The notes under the pieces: generated by a model
What the model was told of the DNA's origin: nothing
The model's database searches: none
What the model saw: only the letters and a program-made list of their open reading frames with translations
Made by a program: the position numbers and the translations under genes
Shown here: positions 6,709-9,062 of the stretch, one piece after another
How positions within the stretch are numbered: position 1 is the stretch's first letter
Layout: each line of letters opens with the position of its first letter
DNA from: an uncultured Holdemanella sp.
GTDB taxonomy: Bacteria > Bacillota_I > Bacilli_A > Erysipelotrichales > Erysipelotrichaceae
NCBI RefSeq assembly: GCF_934754935.1
Contig: NZ_CAKVJB010000056.1
Location: 1-9,062, forward strand
DNA length: 9,062 nt
Reading direction: 5' to 3'

Positions 6709-6722
6709 TTAGGAAATATTTC
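6688..6722. promoter_or_regulatory. Two short palindromes just upstream of the MFS promoter
   Basis: TTAAC-a-GTTAA (6688-6698) and GAAATATTTC (6713-6722) are perfect palindromes. The second touches the -35 box at 6723, a position typical of an activator site. TTAACAG recurs at 6842-6848, and its complement CTGTTAA lies at 6563-6569. The DNA is AT-rich, so the shorter matches could be chance. Confidence 0.35.
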
Positions 6723-6751
6723 TTGATATTTAAATCTAAAACGTGTATAAA
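6723..6751 (+). promoter_or_regulatory. Promoter of the MFS transporter gene
   Basis: TTGATA (6723-6728) and TATAAA (6746-6751), each 5 of 6 to consensus, are 17 bp apart. Transcription would start near 6758, giving a leader of about 127 nt that contains the candidate 32-codon ORF. Confidence 0.6.
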
Positions 6752-6796
6752 TATTATTGTTTGTGGAAAACAATTAAATGTATTAGCAATAAAATT

Positions 6797-6895
6797 ATGA
6801 ATAGAATGATAAAGCGGCAGATTATACGAATGATTGTTGGTTTAACAGAATTATTCATAAAAAATTTATTGGAGGGAAATGCATATGGAGTATAA
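6797..6895 (+). CDS. Candidate 32-aa leader peptide overlapping the MFS start
   Basis: This ATG-started frame lies in the leader between the MFS promoter and gene. The peptide starts MNRMIKRQIIRMIVGLTELF (five basic residues, then a hydrophobic amphipathic body) and ends LLEGNAYGV. It runs through the MFS ribosome site and stops at 6893-6895, overlapping the MFS frame by 11 nt. The layout suits either a peptide precursor co-expressed with its exporter or a translated leader that couples to MFS translation. No clear ribosome site precedes ATG 6797, the main weakness. The same DNA read on the minus strand is also open, as AT-rich DNA often is. Confidence 0.25.
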   Translation: MNRMIKRQIIRMIVGLTELFIKNLLEGNAYGV

Positions 6896-8057
6896 AAGAA
6901 ATGTATATTTATTCTTAATCTTTGATTTTTTAACGAATTTATCACCATTAAGCTTTATTTATGCGCTTTTTCTAAAGCAACAAAACATATCTTTAACACA
7001 AATCGGATTTATCATTTCAGTTTATCAGATTTCAAAACTTATTTTTGAAATTCCAAGTGGTGTTTTTTCTGATAAATATGGTAGAAAAACATGTGCTTTT
7101 ATTGGGCAGTTTTCACTAATTGTTTTCTTGGTCTCTACTCTTATTACACGTTCATATAACTCCTTATTATTGATTTCTATCATACGAGGAATCTCTTTTG
7201 CATTTTTATCCGGAACTGCTGACTGTATTTTTAGTGAATCTATTTTAAAGTGTTGTCCAGATAAAATGGATTACTATATGGGCGTTGATAAAATATTGTT
7301 CTATTGTAGTATCGGATTGTCTAGTATAATTGGTGGCTTTTTGGCTGGATATAGCTATGCTACTGTATTCTACTTTGATATCACTATACAAATTATATGC
7401 TTTATTTTTATATTTATATTTAAAGAAACACGGATGTTCAATAACAATCAGAAAAAAGAGCCTAAAGAGTGTATTCGATTTTTTCATGGATTTGATTTTT
7501 TAAATTACAAAGTTATATATTTGATTCTGTTACCTGCAATTTTAGCAATATGCTTCCTTCCTTATGAGGATTATTATTCAGTATTACTAAAGTCGCATAA
7601 CATCACTGAAAACGTAATTGGTTTTATGTTCAGTTGTGTAATGTTCTCACAATCGGTATTTGGAATTTGTGCTCAAAAAATTAATTCCAAACTAGGATAT
7701 GACTTTAGTGTTAGAAAACTGCCTTTTATAATGGTTACTTTATTTATAATAATGTCTATTTTTCAAGGACATATATTATTATCCTGGCTACTTTATGTTT
7801 GTTGTGCAAGTTTAATGAGCATTAATAATATTTCATACAATTCATGTCTTCAAAAAAGTATAGAAGATACAAATCGTGGTACGATTCTTTCTTTACGTAG
7901 TTTATTGATTGCTGTAACAGGCATGCTTATTTCTCCATTGGTTGGACATTTTTCTGATATATATGGATTCTCTACAACATTTTTGTGTTGCGGAATCATT
8001 TGTTTAAGTCTATTATTTATTACTTCTATTTTGGCTAAAGAAATACAAACCCATTAA
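6885..8057 (+). CDS. MFS transporter, 12 TM, 390 aa
   Basis: This is a Major Facilitator Superfamily secondary transporter. Hydrophobic segments fill the length in two halves joined by a polar loop near residues 185-202 (KETRMFNNNQKKEPKE). Motif A is clear after TM2, PSGVFSDKYGRK (57-68), with its degenerate counterpart GHFSDIYGF in the second half. The length is typical of 12-TM drug/proton antiporters. The substrate is not readable; a toxic compound, or the peptide sensed by the divergent regulator, is possible. I chose ATG 6885, 8 nt after GGAGGG (6871-6876); ATG 6879 would leave only 2 nt. The gene is very AT-rich, more so than tex, which supports acquisition together with the regulator. 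No terminator follows directly; the hairpin with T-run at 8267-8295 is the first. Confidence 0.9.
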   Translation: MEYKRNVYLFLIFDFLTNLSPLSFIYALFLKQQNISLTQIGFIISVYQISKLIFEIPSGVFSDKYGRKTCAFIGQFSLIVFLVSTLITRSYNSLLLISIIRGISFAFLSGTADCIFSESILKCCPDKMDYYMGVDKILFYCSIGLSSIIGGFLAGYSYATVFYFDITIQIICFIFIFIFKETRMFNNNQKKEPKECIRFFHGFDFLNYKVIYLILLPAILAICFLPYEDYYSVLLKSHNITENVIGFMFSCVMFSQSVFGICAQKINSKLGYDFSVRKLPFIMVTLFIIMSIFQGHILLSWLLYVCCASLMSINNISYNSCLQKSIEDTNRGTILSLRSLLIAVTGMLISPLVGHFSDIYGFSTTFLCCGIICLSLLFITSILAKEIQTH

Positions 8058-8142
8058 TTTTAACGCTATGGTAAGAATGAGAAGATATATTCCATATTGG
8101 GCTTAATTTTCGTTCACGGTCATTCATGCTGTGATTGATGAA

Positions 8143-8268
8143 ACAAATTCCATCATCAATATTTCTTCTAGTTATGATGAAAAAGGACAGCCATCATCTA
8201 GTGGCTATCCTACATTAAATATCACAGGTCGTGTTCATTTTGGTGGAGTTGAAATCCATTATATCTAA
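8143..8268 (+). pseudogene. Internally deleted remnant of the LiaF-like gene
   Basis: 8143-8173 matches 4778-4808 at 29 of 31 positions. After two unmatched bases, 8176-8268 matches 5018-5110. The 209 bases between these blocks in the full gene are missing, a net loss of 207 or 69 codons, so the reading frame is kept: TNSIINISSSY joins directly to DEKGQPSSSGYPTLN and runs to the same stop. The membrane part is absent and there is no ribosome site; an in-frame GTG at 8131 would give only 46 aa. The 85 bp between the MFS stop and 8143 show no gene I can support. It is a decayed paralogue or duplicate, not a working protein. Confidence 0.85.
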
Positions 8269-8292
8269 GAAAGACAATCAACGTCTTTCTTT
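8176..8292 (+). repeat. Right direct repeat (3' end of the LiaF-like gene)
   Basis: This is the partner of 5018-5134, at 115 of 117 identity and a 3158-bp offset. The identity continues past the stop through the hairpin and includes the last codons of hicB on the other strand. The left copy has no hicB next to it. The right junction is therefore the one that keeps the old neighbour, if the LiaF-like gene once lay directly beside hicAB. Confidence 0.93.
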
Positions 8293-8295
8293 TTT
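8267..8295 (+). terminator. Rho-independent terminator between the MFS/liaF remnant and hicB
   Basis: A perfect 9-bp stem (8267-8275 with 8283-8291) with a 7-nt loop is followed by T8290-T8295. It ends plus-strand transcription from the MFS gene. The stop codon of hicB (minus strand, 8278-8280) lies in its loop. Confidence 0.7.
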
Positions 8296-8652
8296 ATATT
8301 CCGCATCATTTTTCGCAAGAAGATACAAACAATATTGATTCATACTGATCCCCTCTTCTTTGGCGTGTATAGATAAGGATCTATGAAGGCTTTTTGGTAT
8401 TCTTAATTTAAATTGTCCAGAATACGATTGTAGATCACTAGGAAGTGGAATCTCTTTTCCATCTTCTAACATGCCTGAAATTCATGTTTCTTTTGCGTCT
8501 TTGGCAAGTTCTAACAAGTCATCTAATGATTCTGAACATGTCATACATCCAGGAAGATCTGGATAAGATAATACATATCCGCCTTCATCTTTATCTTCAA
8601 CAATTTCCATACGATACGCTAGATTCATGTAGTAGTTGAGTTCTTGATTCAT
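8278..8652 (-). pseudogene. hicB: hicB antitoxin gene split by an in-frame TGA
   Basis: HicB antitoxins neutralise HicA through an N-terminal domain and repress the operon through a C-terminal ribbon-helix-helix domain. The frame from ATG 8652 (ribosome site GAGGAG 10 nt upstream) reads 56 codons, including EDKDEGGYVLSYPDLPGCMT. It meets TGA at 8482-8484, then continues in the same frame as ISGMLEDGKEIPLP and the RHH part FKLRIPKSLHRSLSIHAKEE GISMNQYCLYLLAKNDAEYK. Homologues usually have AKxxWxxxxLEDG here, so the TGA most likely replaces a TGG Trp codon. Without the stop it would be 124 aa, a normal length. The halves may be separate products (56 aa; 64 aa from ATG 8472, with no good ribosome site), or the gene may be dead. 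It overlaps hicA by 56 bp. Confidence 0.8.
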
Positions 8653-8893
8653 TTTCCTTCATCTCCTCTTCTATCACTTTTTTAATCATTTTTACATACA
8701 CCTTTTTTACAGGTTTATGTCTTGGAATCACAATACGGTTACATCCAGGTTTTACAAATGAATAATGACTCGATCCACCTTTAGGTTGTTTGATCTCATA
8801 TCCATATTCTTTCATTACTTTAACTATCTCTTCAAAACGAATATCATAATCCAATTCTAGAAATCTTTTTAACAGCTTATCCCAAGAAGACAT
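8597..8893 (-). CDS. hicA: HicA-type mRNA interferase toxin, 98 aa
   Basis: HicA is a small dsRBD-fold ribonuclease that cuts mRNA and is neutralised by HicB. The protein begins MSSWDKLLKRFLEL, followed by FEEIVKVMKEYGYEIKQPKG and the active-site motif GSSHYSF with the expected His at residue 43. Then come the typical KPGCNRIVIPRHKPVKKVYV and a helical end EEEMKENE. About 18 residues beyond that are encoded in the overlap with hicB. I chose ATG 8893 because GGAGGTG (8899-8905) precedes it and homologues start there; a GTG at 8956 would add 21 residues that straddle the promoter. No lesion is visible, so the toxin looks intact while its antitoxin gene is interrupted. Confidence 0.9.
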   Translation of the reverse strand: MSSWDKLLKRFLELDYDIRFEEIVKVMKEYGYEIKQPKGGSSHYSFVKPGCNRIVIPRHKPVKKVYVKMIKKVIEEEMKENESRTQLLHESSVSYGNC

Positions 8894-8905
8894 CTTTTCA
8901 CCTCC

Positions 8906-8934
8906 ATTATATTTGGTGTCATATTCGGTGTCAA
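8906..8934 (-). promoter_or_regulatory. Consensus promoter of hicAB
   Basis: On the minus strand TTGACA (8929-8934) and TATAAT (8906-8911) are both perfect and exactly 17 bp apart. The predicted start (about 8899-8900) lies only 6-7 nt before the hicA ATG, so this transcript would lack most of the hicA ribosome site at 8899-8905. Confidence 0.8.
8910..8933 (-). repeat. Tandem 12-bp repeats over the hicAB promoter, probable HicB operator
   Basis: On the minus strand TGACACCGAATA is followed without gap by TGACACCAAATA, 11 of 12 identical. The pair covers the spacer and parts of both promoter boxes. This is a likely binding place for the HicB ribbon-helix-helix domain, although such sites are more often inverted than direct repeats. 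Confidence 0.45.
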
Positions 8935-9009
8935 TCATATTTTTAATGATCTCCACTTTAATTAAATCAGGTGTATGTGAAAAAGACCCTTAACTTTGCA
9001 GAATTTGTA

Positions 9010-9058
9010 TAACTAAAAAATAAAAGAAGCATTAGTAGCTAAATTCACCAATGCTTCT
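9010..9058 (-). terminator. Terminator of a minus-strand gene beyond the right edge
   Basis: AGAAGCATT (9025-9033) pairs perfectly with AATGCTTCT (9050-9058) around a 16-nt loop. Read on the minus strand the stem is followed by TTTTATTTTTT. Transcription from a gene past 9062 would end here, separating it from hicAB. Nothing else is visible between it and the hicAB promoter. Confidence 0.7.
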
Positions 9059-9062
9059 GTCA

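Noticed and set aside
6754..6948. Minus-strand hydrophobic frame opposite the MFS leader, with an inner ATG at 6858 giving a small hydrophobic peptide
   Set aside because: It resembles an Rgg-type hydrophobic peptide, but no Shine-Dalgarno site precedes either start and it is antisense to the strong MFS ribosome site and start.
5018..8292. Classical IS element or transposon as the origin of the flanking repeats
   Set aside because: No transposase, integrase or terminal inverted repeats are visible, and the repeats are 117 bp of coding sequence, far longer than target-site duplications. Homologous recombination or duplication fits better.
8267..8295. CRISPR or other array made from the repeated hairpins
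   Set aside because: Only two copies exist, each at the end of the LiaF-like sequence, explained by the large duplication.
8482..8484. Reading TGA as Trp (genetic code 4) to rescue hicB
   Set aside because: The LytTR gene uses TGA as a real stop in an ATGA overlap and all other Trp codons seen are TGG, so code 11 fits. A point mutation or sequence error is simpler.
8894..8956. Upstream GTG start giving a 119-aa HicA
   Set aside because: It would lie before the consensus promoter, lacks a ribosome site, and adds residues absent from the usual HicA N-terminus.

Overview
The window is AT-rich, uses ordinary Shine-Dalgarno sites and sigma-A type promoters, and carries Gram-positive families: Tex, LytTR, a LiaF-like protein, an Rgg/PlcR-type TPR regulator and HicAB. 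This suggests a low-GC Firmicute. An Erysipelotrichia or related gut lineage is my best guess, by protein style only. TGA is used as a true stop (the LytTR gene ends in TGA within an ATGA overlap) and Trp is encoded by TGG, so code 11 applies.

Left part (1-3612, minus strand): a small protein of unknown function, an AEC-family membrane transporter and the RNA-binding protein Tex. Each has a recognisable promoter. The transporter promoter starts inside the tex stop codon, so the hairpin that looks like the tex terminator also lies in the transporter's mRNA leader.

Middle part (3613-5134, plus strand): an intergenic stretch of about 400 bp with repeats and a palindrome, then a two-gene operon. 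Its genes encode a LytTR DNA-binding protein without a receiver domain and a LiaF-like membrane protein, with a 4-bp ATGA overlap. Two 8-bp direct repeats exactly 21 bp apart lie just upstream of the operon's -10 box, as expected for a LytTR operator. The pair resembles a LytTR regulatory system in which a membrane partner holds the regulator inactive.

Cassette (about 5135-8142): a 408-residue HTH-TPR regulator of the RRNPP (peptide-pheromone) type on the minus strand and a divergent 12-TM MFS transporter on the plus strand. About 400 bp of regulatory DNA separates them, with three palindromes, a good promoter and two candidate peptide ORFs (42 and 32 codons). The cassette is bounded by direct repeats of the 3' end of the LiaF-like gene (5018-5134 and 8176-8292, 115 of 117 identical). 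The right-hand copy belongs to an internally deleted, promoterless remnant. This points to insertion or rearrangement at the end of that gene.

Right part (8278-9062, minus strand): a type II toxin-antitoxin pair. hicA looks intact, with its His in a GSSH motif. hicB is interrupted by an in-frame TGA where the family usually has Trp. A consensus promoter (TTGACA-17-TATAAT) lies so close to hicA that the predicted transcript starts after most of the hicA Shine-Dalgarno site. The window ends with a terminator for a gene lying beyond the right edge.
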